This document shows positions 8,564 through 16,584 of a DNA stretch of 64,000 bases, piece after piece. Below the pieces are notes generated by a model. The model was not told where the DNA came from. It worked only from the letters and a program-made list of their open reading frames with translations, and made no database searches. Each line of letters starts with the position of its first letter. The stretch's first letter is position 1. A program made the position numbers and the translations under genes. The stretch comes from Methanomethylovorans sp041447285. Lineage in GTDB: Archaea > Halobacteriota > Methanosarcinia > Methanosarcinales > Methanosarcinaceae. The stretch lies in the NCBI RefSeq assembly GCF_041447285.1, contig NZ_JBGMEB010000012.1:1-64000 (forward strand). Direction: 5' to 3'.

Positions 8564-8589
8564 AAACCCGGCACACATGTTTGTTTTCA

Positions 8590-9180
8590 TTATCTATTTT
8601 CCAGATCTCCGGCAAGGGCATCTAATGTGTCATATACCAATATTTTTTCTGCAATGAATTCACAAAGGGGCTGACCTAACTCCAATAACGTACGAATATT
8701 CTGCATTCTGGAACTTCGGAAGCTCTCCAGTTTATGCATAACCTGTTTTTCTTTTATATTCAAAGGTATTTTCCATGTTGCATCATTTCCTGAGAGAACA
8801 GGAGTTTCCATTCGTTCCAGATTATTGGAAATATCATTTATTTTGTAGCCTGCTCTTTCCATTTCCTCAAGTTCTTCCAATGATTTTGGGATTATTAACT
8901 CTGTTTTTCTGATCAGAGGTTCCGAGTCATCAGGAAATCCCGGTGGGGGCACATTGAAAGCTATTATCAGTATATTATCTTTTGCTGCTTTAAGGAAGGT
9001 ATCAATACTCTTTTCTTCAAGTTGTTCAGGCGACAAATCAGTCTCAATTGCTACAATATTCGGATCTGGGGAGTCATTTCTCTGGTATTCAACACCAGGT
9101 GGGATATATTCCCAACGCGTTATCTTTACCTCATAACCTGCGCTATTAAGTAATACATATAGTTTGTATAAGTCGTGCAT
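8590..9180 (-). CDS. Uncharacterised soluble protein (196 aa)
   Basis: I do not recognise this family. The protein has no membrane helix or signal peptide and no cysteine-rich motif. It has a proline-rich stretch (FNVPPPGFPDDSEPLI) near residue 75 and a charged helical C-terminus from about residue 140. It converges with the truncated corrinoid gene (27 bases between stops). It lies 83 bases downstream of another minus-strand unknown at 9264-10133, so the two may be co-transcribed. Confidence 0.6.
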   Translation of the reverse strand: MHDLYKLYVLLNSAGYEVKITRWEYIPPGVEYQRNDSPDPNIVAIETDLSPEQLEEKSIDTFLKAAKDNILIIAFNVPPPGFPDDSEPLIRKTELIIPKSLEELEEMERAGYKINDISNNLERMETPVLSGNDATWKIPLNIKEKQVMHKLESFRSSRMQNIRTLLELGQPLCEFIAEKILVYDTLDALAGDLENR

Positions 9181-9263
9181 ATTTTACCTTACTCTGATAT
9201 CCTATTAAATAATATTATAATTCAACGGTTATATCTATTTGCATCAATTTCTGTCATTTGATA

Positions 9264-10133
9264 TCATATTTGGAACATATTCACCACACCATGACAGTTA
9301 CAGGTAGTAGCGATGAAAAAAACATCTTTTGTTACATCCTGGACAGCAATTTTGTTATCCTGTGTATTGGGTGAGTGTACATATTCTGAGATTTCTAGGA
9401 GGTTTTGCTTCATATCCGTCCCTTTCATTGCACCTATGCCGGGTTTAATCTGATAGCTTTCGAAAACCCATCCCTTAATATGAGGCAGAAGATCCCGTAC
9501 ATAATTTGTTATTGTCTTCTTTTTCTCCCTTCTGAAATTCGGACAAAAATTTTCTGGGCCAGGACATCCGTCCGGGCATATTTCTCCTGGTCTGGCGTAT
9601 GACAACATTACTATTCCCTTTGTAGGATAGAGATTCGCTATAATGTCTTGCGGGAAATGAGATGTAAATTGATCACAGAACTGTACCTGATCTTCATCTT
9701 CGGGTGAGGCGCATATCTCTTTTATACTTTCTTTTCGTTCCGGATAATTCAGGTACTTCTTCACAATATATGCAGCCACATGGCATGGTATTGCTGGTAC
9801 TATATATTCAGGCATTCCAAATGACAGAATAAAAGGAACCGCATCAAGTCCAGCACAATAAAAATAGATTTGAGGCGATTCTTTCTTAAGTGGGAATTTT
9901 AGTTTATCTTCCATGAGCTTACAAAGGTCATTTGCATCTTTTATGAGCTCTGTGCCAAGAGAAGCTGGTGCATTTTTGTCATTATCCAGTATGAGTACAA
10001 AGGGAAGGCTATGCTTACGCGCATAATCCATGAAGCTTGTACCTATTTTCCCGCCACCCAGTACGAGATAGTATCCCTCTATGATAGGGAGGGATCTTAT
10101 TTTTGTTATTATGTCTATTGAGCTCTTCAACAC
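9264..10133 (-). CDS. Uncharacterised protein with Rossmann-like start and cysteine motifs
   Basis: The N-terminal part contains YLVLGGGKIGTSFMDYA, a glycine-rich loop like that of dinucleotide-binding folds, followed by FVLILDND. The C-terminal half has a cysteine cluster CPDGCPGPENFCPNF and a final CNCHG, five cysteines and a histidine that could hold a metal or Fe-S cluster. The open frame extends to 10178, but AAGGAGGG five bases before a GTG at 10133 marks the real start, giving 289 residues. I do not know the family. Position beside a corrinoid cap-domain gene in a methylotroph allows, but does not prove, a role in methyltransfer or redox chemistry. Confidence 0.6.
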   Translation of the reverse strand: MLKSSIDIITKIRSLPIIEGYYLVLGGGKIGTSFMDYARKHSLPFVLILDNDKNAPASLGTELIKDANDLCKLMEDKLKFPLKKESPQIYFYCAGLDAVPFILSFGMPEYIVPAIPCHVAAYIVKKYLNYPERKESIKEICASPEDEDQVQFCDQFTSHFPQDIIANLYPTKGIVMLSYARPGEICPDGCPGPENFCPNFRREKKKTITNYVRDLLPHIKGWVFESYQIKPGIGAMKGTDMKQNLLEISEYVHSPNTQDNKIAVQDVTKDVFFIATTCNCHGVVNMFQI

Positions 10134-10390
10134 ATAGGCCCTCCTTAAGATTATCTTTTTTTGGTACTGCTGGTACATGTAGTATTGCCTGAGGCAAATT
10201 CACATAGGGCAATACTCTCATGTAAAAATTTATGTGTAATTCTGTAATATAATTATTCACTGGCTTAAATAAAACCACACAGTTAAATACGATTAAAAGA
10301 GAATCATATATGGGGTATGGGGCTAGGAAAAAAGATTAGCATAGAGTATCTTTTTTTCTCCCCAGCTTTTGAAATACAGGAAGTGGTAAT

Positions 10391-11308
10391 ATGGCATCAC
10401 CGATACTTGACAGTGTGTATACAATGGCAGATCAGATTATAGCATTCATCCCGACATTATTGGCTGTAATCTTGCTCTTGATTGTAGGGTTGATCGTAGG
10501 AAAAGCGTTGGGTAAGATCGGAGCAAAAGTCCTAGACAGAATTGGTCTTGACGACCTCCTGGAGAAGACAATAATTGGAAATATTATCAAAAAAACAGGA
10601 GGGAGCATAGTTGGATTCTTCGATGTGGTGATCAGATGGTTCATCTACCTGATATTTGCGATAATCATCATTGATCTCTTGAAGATCCAGGTGGTTGCAG
10701 ACTTCATTGCCTCGATCATTCTGTATATTCCTGTAATCTTGTCTGCTTTTGTAACATTATTGATAGGTCTACTTGTGGTGGATTTCCTGGCAGATCTCAT
10801 ACGTAATGTACTCATGGCTACGGGAATAGATGACAAGCTTGAAAACACTCCTCTAGGGACAACGATCAAAGCAAGTGGAATGAAGATATCAGGTATAATG
10901 TCAGGTATTTTCAGGGTATTCGGGTACCTCGTCTTCATAGTGGCGGCATTGAATATACTTAACCTGACAATGATTGCCCAGCTCATCGAAAGCATGATCA
11001 ATTATCTGCCAAACCTGTTTGCAGGTGTGCTGATACTGATCATTGGATTGCTTGCTATTGACTTCTTCGCTGACTACATTGGAAATGTCATGAAAGGCAT
11101 GAAAGTAGAGAATGCTGATATCTGGGTACCGGCTTTCAGAGGAATTCTTTCACTAGTTGTTATGTTACTAGTCCTGGATGCTATGCTCATAGATACCGGT
11201 ATTTTCTATCTGCTAATAGGGCCTCTTGCATGGGGTATAGCAGTTGTTGTCGCTTTCAAGTGGGGTATTAAAGAAGCAATTGTCGCTTATGCCAGGGAGA
11301 GAAAATAA
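10391..11308 (+). CDS. TM-helix repeat (CmpX/mechanosensitive-channel-like) membrane protein
   Basis: The 305-residue protein consists of repeated units. Each has a hydrophobic helix followed by an amphipathic segment ending in a variant of IGLLVVDFLADLIRNVL, seen near residues 30, 120 and 215. This is the conserved TM-helix repeat found in CmpX and in the N-termini of some MscS channels. The MscS beta domain is absent, so conductance is uncertain. The last 45 residues form two more helices. GGAAGTGG precedes the ATG. It is a lone gene facing the minus-strand unknown at 10133, with divergent promoters between them. Confidence 0.72.
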   Translation: MASPILDSVYTMADQIIAFIPTLLAVILLLIVGLIVGKALGKIGAKVLDRIGLDDLLEKTIIGNIIKKTGGSIVGFFDVVIRWFIYLIFAIIIIDLLKIQVVADFIASIILYIPVILSAFVTLLIGLLVVDFLADLIRNVLMATGIDDKLENTPLGTTIKASGMKISGIMSGIFRVFGYLVFIVAALNILNLTMIAQLIESMINYLPNLFAGVLILIIGLLAIDFFADYIGNVMKGMKVENADIWVPAFRGILSLVVMLLVLDAMLIDTGIFYLLIGPLAWGIAVVVAFKWGIKEAIVAYARERK

Positions 11309-11379
11309 TCCCTGTCCTTTCTTTTTTAACTCGAACTCTAAATCATTATGACATATCTTAATCCATACATTTTAAGTGT

Positions 11380-12543
11380 ATGAAGTCTTATGCTAAGGGC
11401 ATGTTGTCCTGCAATGTAATAGATATGCCTCCTTTTCATGTAATGGAGATACTGGAGAGAGCACAGGAGCTGGAGGAAGCCGGGAGGGAAATCATACATC
11501 TGGAAATAGGTGAACCTGATTTCACCACAGCACCACATATATGTGAGGCAGCTTCTGCTGCAATTTTTGCAGGCGAGACTAAATACACTCACAGCCAGGG
11601 AATACCACAACTGCGCGAGGCTATCGCTGACAATTATAACAGGAAATTCGGACTTGATATTGAACCTGGGCAGATCATCGTGACCTCAGGGACCAGTCCT
11701 GGTCTTTTATTGCTTTTCATAGCTTTGTTGGAGCAAGGGGATGAGGTCATCATGTCCAATCCTCATTATGCCTGCTATCCTAATTTTGTGCGTGCTATGC
11801 AGGCTAAACCTCATTTCATCTATACAAAAGAAGAGAACGGATTTGTATTAGAACCACAGGAAGTTCACGAGGCCATCAATCCCAAAACAAAAGCAATACT
11901 CATCAATTCCCCATGCAATCCCACAGGACAAGTAATGACTGCAAAGCAGCTAATGGAACTGGCAGAGATCGCAGGGGAAGTGCCAATCATATCCGATGAG
12001 ATCTATCAGGGGCTAGTCTATGAAGGTGAAGATCATACTATTCTTGAATATACTGATAATGCTTTTGTGCTCAACGGTTTTTCTAAACTGTACGCGATGA
12101 CTGGTTGGAGGTTAGGGTATTTGATCGTACCAAAACAGTATGTTCGCACATTGCAGAAGGTTCAGCAGAACTTCTTTATATCTACTAATGCCTTTGTTCA
12201 ACATGCGGGTGTTGCTGCGCTTACTGGTCCTCAGGATCATGTGCATGAAATGGTCAGGACTTATGACAAACGTAGGCGTTACATGTTAAGCAGAATCAAA
12301 GATTTAGGAATGCATGTAAAAGCCCCACCGATGGGTGCTTACTATATACTTGCAGATGCCAGGCAATATGGATCCAGCTCACTGGAACTTAGCTGGAAGA
12401 TTCTGGAAGAGGTCGGAGTTGCCGTGACCCCTGGAATTGATTTCGGCGAAGGAGCTGAAGGATATCTACGTTTTTCCTATGCTAACAGTATCGACAACAT
12501 AACTAAGGGCATGGACAGGCTTGAAAAGTATCTTAAAGGCTAA
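11380..12543 (+). CDS. PLP-dependent aminotransferase, class I/II
   Basis: A fold-type I aminotransferase. Recognisable features are the start VIDMPPFHVMEILERA, the substrate loop EIGEPDF, YTHSQGIPQLREAIA, the cofactor-contacting NPHYACYPNF and SPCNPTG, the aspartate in ISDEIYQGLVYEG, and the Schiff-base lysine in NGFSKLYAMTGWRLGY. The closing FLRFSYA-type arginine is seen as GYLRFSYANS. Length (387) is normal. The amino-donor specificity (aspartate, alanine or aromatic) cannot be told. ATG at 11401 is an alternative start. A CCCTA/TAGGG hairpin with a T-run follows the stop. Confidence 0.85.
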   Translation: MKSYAKGMLSCNVIDMPPFHVMEILERAQELEEAGREIIHLEIGEPDFTTAPHICEAASAAIFAGETKYTHSQGIPQLREAIADNYNRKFGLDIEPGQIIVTSGTSPGLLLLFIALLEQGDEVIMSNPHYACYPNFVRAMQAKPHFIYTKEENGFVLEPQEVHEAINPKTKAILINSPCNPTGQVMTAKQLMELAEIAGEVPIISDEIYQGLVYEGEDHTILEYTDNAFVLNGFSKLYAMTGWRLGYLIVPKQYVRTLQKVQQNFFISTNAFVQHAGVAALTGPQDHVHEMVRTYDKRRRYMLSRIKDLGMHVKAPPMGAYYILADARQYGSSSLELSWKILEEVGVAVTPGIDFGEGAEGYLRFSYANSIDNITKGMDRLEKYLKG

Positions 12544-12544
12544 T

Positions 12545-12566
12545 TACCCCTATCTTTTTTAGGGAG
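12545..12566 (+). terminator. Hairpin terminator after the aminotransferase
   Basis: CCCTA at 12548-12552 pairs with TAGGG at 12560-12564 around a T-rich loop, directly after the stop at 12543. It is a plausible transcript end. Confidence 0.4.
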
Positions 12567-12591
12567 TATATAAGTAAATCGCTATACTTAA
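12567..12591 (+). promoter_or_regulatory. Promoter and operator-like repeat before the DtxR gene
   Basis: TATATAA at 12567-12573 is a good TATA box. Overlapping it, TAAGTA (12571-12576) and TACTTA (12585-12590) form a perfect inverted repeat with an 8-base spacer. The 9-mer TATACTTAA at 12583-12591 recurs at 13208-13216 before feoA. This suggests autoregulation by the downstream DtxR-type regulator. The repeats are seen; the binding is inferred. Confidence 0.45.
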
Positions 12592-12649
12592 ATACTAATG
12601 TAACTCTCATTCCAAATGTTATTAGCTTATCCAGGCAAGGTAATGTCCC

Positions 12650-13135
12650 ATGACCACTGAAAGAACTGAAGATTACTTGAAAGCTATCGAGAAAATCATA
12701 GAAAAGAAAGGGTATGCTCAAGTCAAAGATATATCCAGGGAATTGGATCTCAGTTCTCCCAGTGTGACTGGTATGTTCAAGAAACTCACCAAAATGGGCT
12801 ACATCAATTATGAAAAGTATGGAGGAGTAACTCTTACTGCCGAAGGAGAGAAAATAGCGAAAAAAACTATGGAGAAGCATAGCACTATTCGTGATTTTCT
12901 GTTGATAATAGGTCTTGAAGATGAAATTGCCAATCATGATGCCTGCAGGATCGAACACATACTTACTCCACAGACCTTTGATAGATTCACAAAATTTGTT
13001 GAATACATGAATTCTAGCGAAGAATTATCTCTCTGTCTCGACCATTTTAAGTATTTCTATAATACGGGCGAAATTATCACTCCTTCTATTTATCTAAAAT
13101 GTGAGTGCCCGGTACATGGAAAGAAACAGGATTAG
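12650..13135 (+). CDS. DtxR/MntR-family metal-dependent regulator
   Basis: A winged-helix metalloregulator. The N-terminal 65 residues show TEDYLKAIEKIIEKKGYAQV and then IS-RELDLSSPSVTGMFKKL, the DtxR recognition helix, followed by the wing (YEKYGGVTLTAEGE). The dimerisation/metal domain contains KHSTIRDFLLIIG and ACRIEHILT, matching the family's HR...FL...E..C..EH ligand pattern. It has no C-terminal SH3/FeoA domain, like the shorter MntR type. A cysteine pair (CECPVHG) ends the protein. Placed 166 bases before feoA-feoB, it probably senses Fe(II) and controls this operon. Confidence 0.85.
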   Translation: MTTERTEDYLKAIEKIIEKKGYAQVKDISRELDLSSPSVTGMFKKLTKMGYINYEKYGGVTLTAEGEKIAKKTMEKHSTIRDFLLIIGLEDEIANHDACRIEHILTPQTFDRFTKFVEYMNSSEELSLCLDHFKYFYNTGEIITPSIYLKCECPVHGKKQD

Positions 13136-13206
13136 TTAGTTATCAGAATTGAAATGGTCAGTGTCCTTTCAATGCACGAAGCAGATTTTATTCTTAATGC
13201 TCTTTT

Positions 13207-13250
13207 GTATACTTAACATAATTAGCTAATTCGAAATTGCTATATATCTA
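13207..13250 (+). promoter_or_regulatory. Promoter/operator region of feoA
   Basis: The perfect 12-bp palindrome AATTAGCTAATT lies at 13220-13231, just upstream of a TATA element (TATATATC at 13241-13248). TATACTTAA at 13208-13216 repeats a 9-mer found at the DtxR-gene promoter. A further AGCTAGCT palindrome is at 13278-13285. These are candidate iron-box operators; binding is inferred from position. Confidence 0.5.
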
Positions 13251-13301
13251 AAATTATGTTTAATTCTCAAAGATAGCAGCTAGCTAATAAAAGGGAACTA
13301 C

Positions 13302-13538
13302 ATGGTGGAAAACACGCTCAATAATCTTCAGCCGGGGGAAAAGGCAAGGATTATCAAGGTAATTGCTAAAGGCACTGTTAGAAGAAAACTTATGGACATG
13401 GGCTTGGTTCCTGGTTCAGAGATCGAGGTAATAAGAACTGCTCCTTTGGGTGATCCCATTGAATTTCGGATAAAAGGTTATAGTCTATCTATACGAAAAC
13501 AAGAAGCTATTAACATCGTGGTAGACACAGTTGCGTAA
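13302..13538 (+). CDS. feoA: FeoA, ferrous iron transport accessory protein
   Basis: A 78-residue SH3-like protein that works with the FeoB Fe(II) transporter at the cytoplasmic side. Family features are LQPGEKARIIKVI at the start, the core RRKLMDMGLVPGSEIEVIRTAP, and the end EFRIKGYSLSIRKQEA. AAAAGGGA precedes the ATG. feoB starts 77 bases downstream in the same direction. Confidence 0.92.
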   Translation: MVENTLNNLQPGEKARIIKVIAKGTVRRKLMDMGLVPGSEIEVIRTAPLGDPIEFRIKGYSLSIRKQEAINIVVDTVA

Positions 13539-13615
13539 TTACAACTTCTTCGATCATATTTGGTTAAATCGCTGCTTCATATTTTTTATTATCAATGTGT
13601 GGAGGGGAGATTCAA

Positions 13616-15604
13616 ATGGAAAAAATAAGAGTAGCTCTCACGGGTAATCCCAACGTGGGTAAAACAACACTTTTTAACGTGATTACCGGCTCAAGGCAAC
13701 ATGTAGGAAACTGGCCTGGGGTTACAGTTGAGAAAAAAAGTGGTTTAAAGCTGTATAAGGGATACGAGATAGAGGTCGTAGATCTTCCTGGTACTTATAG
13801 TCTCACCGCTTATTCTTTGGATGAAGTCGTGGCAAGAGATTTCATTGTAGATGAAAAGCCAGATGTAGTTGTACAGATAGTGGATGCTACAAACATAGAA
13901 AGGAACTTGTATCTGACCACACAGCTCATGGAGCTTGGTTCAAAAATGATCATTGCTCTTAATATGTATGATCTGGCAGAAGAAAGGGGAGACAAGTTAC
14001 ATGTAAAGAAAATGGAAAAGATCCTCTCTATGCCTGTTGTTCTCACTATAGCCAGCAAGAACATAGGTATATCTGAGCTTCTTGATACTGTAATTGCAGA
14101 AAAACAAAAGGCAAAGCATCATGGCAGAGAGATAGGTTATGGTGACGAGATCGAATCCCGAATCATAGAGATTGAAAAAGTGCTTTCTCAGGATAAAGAT
14201 CTAACTTCAAGGTATCCTCTGCGGTGGCTGGCAGTGAGGTTACTGGACGGCGATGAGAACATTTTGCGCAAGATCGCCGGGAGTTCGGTAGCTACTCAGA
14301 TCAAAACTATCCTTGCAAGTCTGGACATCGAAGAATATGAAGCTATGATGGCCGACAAAAGGTATGAGGTCATAAGTGCCATGTTCCCTCAGATGTGTGA
14401 GCGTTGCATGACACGAATGACAACTTCAGATATGATTGACAGGGTCATGACCAATAAGTATCTGGGAATTCCTATTTTCCTTGCTCTTATGTGGGGTGCC
14501 TTTGAACTTACATTCAGCTTTGCAACTCCATTTATGACAGTAATTGAACGGATTTTCGTGTTGCTGGGTGAGATTTCAGTGGCCTACATACAGCCCAAGT
14601 GGCTTGCATCACTAGTAGGTGAAGGCATTGTCGGAGGCGTAGGTTCAGTGTTCTCTTTCATACCTAACATTTTTATCCTTTTCTTCCTGCTTTCTTTGCT
14701 TGAGGATAGCGGATATTTGGCAAGGGCCGCTTTTATTGTAGACAGGGTCATGTATAAGATAGGATTGCAGGGAAAGTCGTTTATTCCTATGTTGCTTGGC
14801 TTTGGGTGTAATGTACCTGCTATTATGGCTACCCGTAGCATAGAAGACAGAATGGATCGCATGGCCACCATAATGGTGGTTCCTTTCATTTCCTGCGGAG
14901 CAAGACTCCCTATATATATACTGTTTGCGGGCACGTTCTTTAGTGAAAATGCGGGGACTGTCATCTTTTGTATTTACTTGCTGGGCATTCTCGTAGCTGT
15001 AGGCTCTGCAAAGTTACTGCGCACTACCGCTCTTAAAGGCCATCCAGCTCCTTTTATTCTGGAACTCCCTCCCTATCGTATCCCAAATCTTAATACCAGC
15101 ATCCGTCACATGTGGGATAACGGCTCTATGTACATTCGAAAGGCAGGAACAATTATTCTGGGTGGTTCAATAGTGATCTGGCTTTTGGCAGCTTTGCCTT
15201 GGGGGGCAGAATATGGTAGCGAACAGACTCTTATAGGGATTCTTGGGCATGCTATACAACCTTTGATGGGGTCACTAGGGTTTGACTGGAAACTTTCAGT
15301 ATCTCTGTTATTTGGATTTGTGGCGAAGGAGATAGTTGTGGCATCTATGGGAGTTCTATATGGGGTTGGTGATGACCAGCTCGCTTTGACTGATAGTCTG
15401 TTAGCTGATCCACATTTGTCTCAACTCACTGCAGTAAGCTTGATGGTTTTTAGTCTCCTGTATATGCCATGTATCGCAACAGTAGGCATCATAAAAAAAG
15501 AGACCGGATCTTGGAGATGGACAGCTTTTTCCGTAGCATATGGATTAGCTGTCGCATGGTTGCTGGCATTTGCAGTTTTTCAGGGGGGAAAACTGCTTTT
15601 CTGA
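13616..15604 (+). CDS. feoB: FeoB ferrous iron transporter
   Basis: A large membrane protein with an N-terminal G domain and a C-terminal permease; it imports Fe(II). The G domain shows G1 GNPNVGKTT, G3 DLPGTYSL and G4 NMYDLAEE. The permease has about eight helices and the two inverted Gate-type halves, with conserved GFGCNVPAIMATR, ISCGARLPIY and VAKEIVVASMG. The open frame begins at 13595, but the ATG at 13616 has GGAGGGGA at a suitable distance and starts directly at MEKIRVALTGNPN, giving 662 residues. It is followed by two small genes with 9- and 12-base gaps, forming one operon. Confidence 0.95.
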   Translation: MEKIRVALTGNPNVGKTTLFNVITGSRQHVGNWPGVTVEKKSGLKLYKGYEIEVVDLPGTYSLTAYSLDEVVARDFIVDEKPDVVVQIVDATNIERNLYLTTQLMELGSKMIIALNMYDLAEERGDKLHVKKMEKILSMPVVLTIASKNIGISELLDTVIAEKQKAKHHGREIGYGDEIESRIIEIEKVLSQDKDLTSRYPLRWLAVRLLDGDENILRKIAGSSVATQIKTILASLDIEEYEAMMADKRYEVISAMFPQMCERCMTRMTTSDMIDRVMTNKYLGIPIFLALMWGAFELTFSFATPFMTVIERIFVLLGEISVAYIQPKWLASLVGEGIVGGVGSVFSFIPNIFILFFLLSLLEDSGYLARAAFIVDRVMYKIGLQGKSFIPMLLGFGCNVPAIMATRSIEDRMDRMATIMVVPFISCGARLPIYILFAGTFFSENAGTVIFCIYLLGILVAVGSAKLLRTTALKGHPAPFILELPPYRIPNLNTSIRHMWDNGSMYIRKAGTIILGGSIVIWLLAALPWGAEYGSEQTLIGILGHAIQPLMGSLGFDWKLSVSLLFGFVAKEIVVASMGVLYGVGDDQLALTDSLLADPHLSQLTAVSLMVFSLLYMPCIATVGIIKKETGSWRWTAFSVAYGLAVAWLLAFAVFQGGKLLF

Positions 15605-15613
15605 GGGATGTAT

Positions 15614-16093
15614 ATGAAGCATGGTCCAGATAAATTACGGGAGAAGATTTTGTTTGGGGCTCTTGTGGGCTCCTTATATGTATTAGTGGGCAGTATTCAG
15701 TTTGTACTGGGAATATCTTCTATGTTAGGTGTCGGCTCAGTTCATTTACTTGAAGACTCAGCATTGGGATTGTTCTTTGCTCCCTCTGATATTATTGGCA
15801 GTTTGGTGCTCCTGCTTATTGGCAGCATCTTCCTTTATGGCCTGATGGAGCTAAGAAACGGGCTAAATGAAGGCATTGCTTATGTATACGTAGGCATAAT
15901 AATTTCATTACTCTTTGCAACTGTTTATATGCTTGTGATGAGCGGCAACTGGATGGAATCCTATTTGCTTAATGATCCGGAAATGGCTGGCTGGAGTTTC
16001 AGAGATGACTTCAGGCCAGCTATATATCTTGGCGTATTATCACTATGTGGATACATTTTATGGAATAAAGATTTCAGGAACATGAACAAATAA
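15614..16093 (+). CDS. Small membrane protein in the feo operon
   Basis: About 160 residues with four predicted transmembrane helices (near residues 18-40, 55-75, 90-110 and 135-150) and no known motif. It begins 9 bases after the feoB stop; the in-frame ATG at 15608 is too close to the GAGGG sequence, so 15614 is preferred. Its fixed place between feoB and an feoC-like gene suggests a partner of the iron transporter. That role is inferred from operon structure only. Confidence 0.68.
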   Translation: MKHGPDKLREKILFGALVGSLYVLVGSIQFVLGISSMLGVGSVHLLEDSALGLFFAPSDIIGSLVLLLIGSIFLYGLMELRNGLNEGIAYVYVGIIISLLFATVYMLVMSGNWMESYLLNDPEMAGWSFRDDFRPAIYLGVLSLCGYILWNKDFRNMNK

Positions 16094-16105
16094 ATCAGGG
16101 ATATA

Positions 16106-16363
16106 ATGATATCTGAAATATTGGGGTATATGTTTGTAGAGAGGCTTTCACTAAATGAGATATCCCTTAAGATGTCAATGTCGGTGGAGCAATTAAAAGA
16201 CCGTCTGCGAATCATGGAACAGATGGGATACCTCAGAAAATTAGATTCCGATCTTTCTTTAAGTTGCAATTCATGTTCTTCGTGTAAAATATGTCATGAC
16301 AGTGATCTGGGCAGTGGGCAATATACGCTTACTGAAAAGGGTTCAAGATTGATAAAAAGATAA
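16106..16363 (+). CDS. FeoC-like winged helix with four-cysteine motif
   Basis: The 85-residue protein has an HTH/winged-helix start (SLNEISLKMSMSVEQLKDRL, then MEQMGYLRKL) as in FeoC. A cysteine cluster CNSCSSCKIC follows at residues 54, 57, 60 and 63, then a wing ending LTEKGSRLIKR. Enterobacterial FeoC carries a cysteine motif that holds an Fe-S cluster; here the spacing is a tight CxxCxxCxxC. It is the last gene of the feo operon, 12 bases after the membrane protein. It may sense iron or oxygen and control FeoB. Confidence 0.78.
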   Translation: MISEILGYMFVERLSLNEISLKMSMSVEQLKDRLRIMEQMGYLRKLDSDLSLSCNSCSSCKICHDSDLGSGQYTLTEKGSRLIKR

Positions 16364-16584
16364 GATAGCCTTTCCTGCTATATCTTTATGAATATTTTAA
16401 GCTCTCTCTTTATTAGTATATTAAATTATTTATTTACTGTTCATGTATGGCAGTAGTCTCAGTGATATGGGTTACTTATCTGGCTGAGCAAAGAATCTGA
16501 ACGATTTTTTGGAGGATGTTAGGTAAAAGCATATATAGTTCACGAATAAAGATACATTATTCTTACATATATTGAGGAACAAAT
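16364..16584 (+). promoter_or_regulatory. ramA leader with TATA box
   Basis: An AT-rich region with a clear element GCATATATAG at about 16528-16537, some 50 bases before the ramA start. GAGG just upstream of the ATG at 16585 is the ribosome-binding site. Confidence 0.45.
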
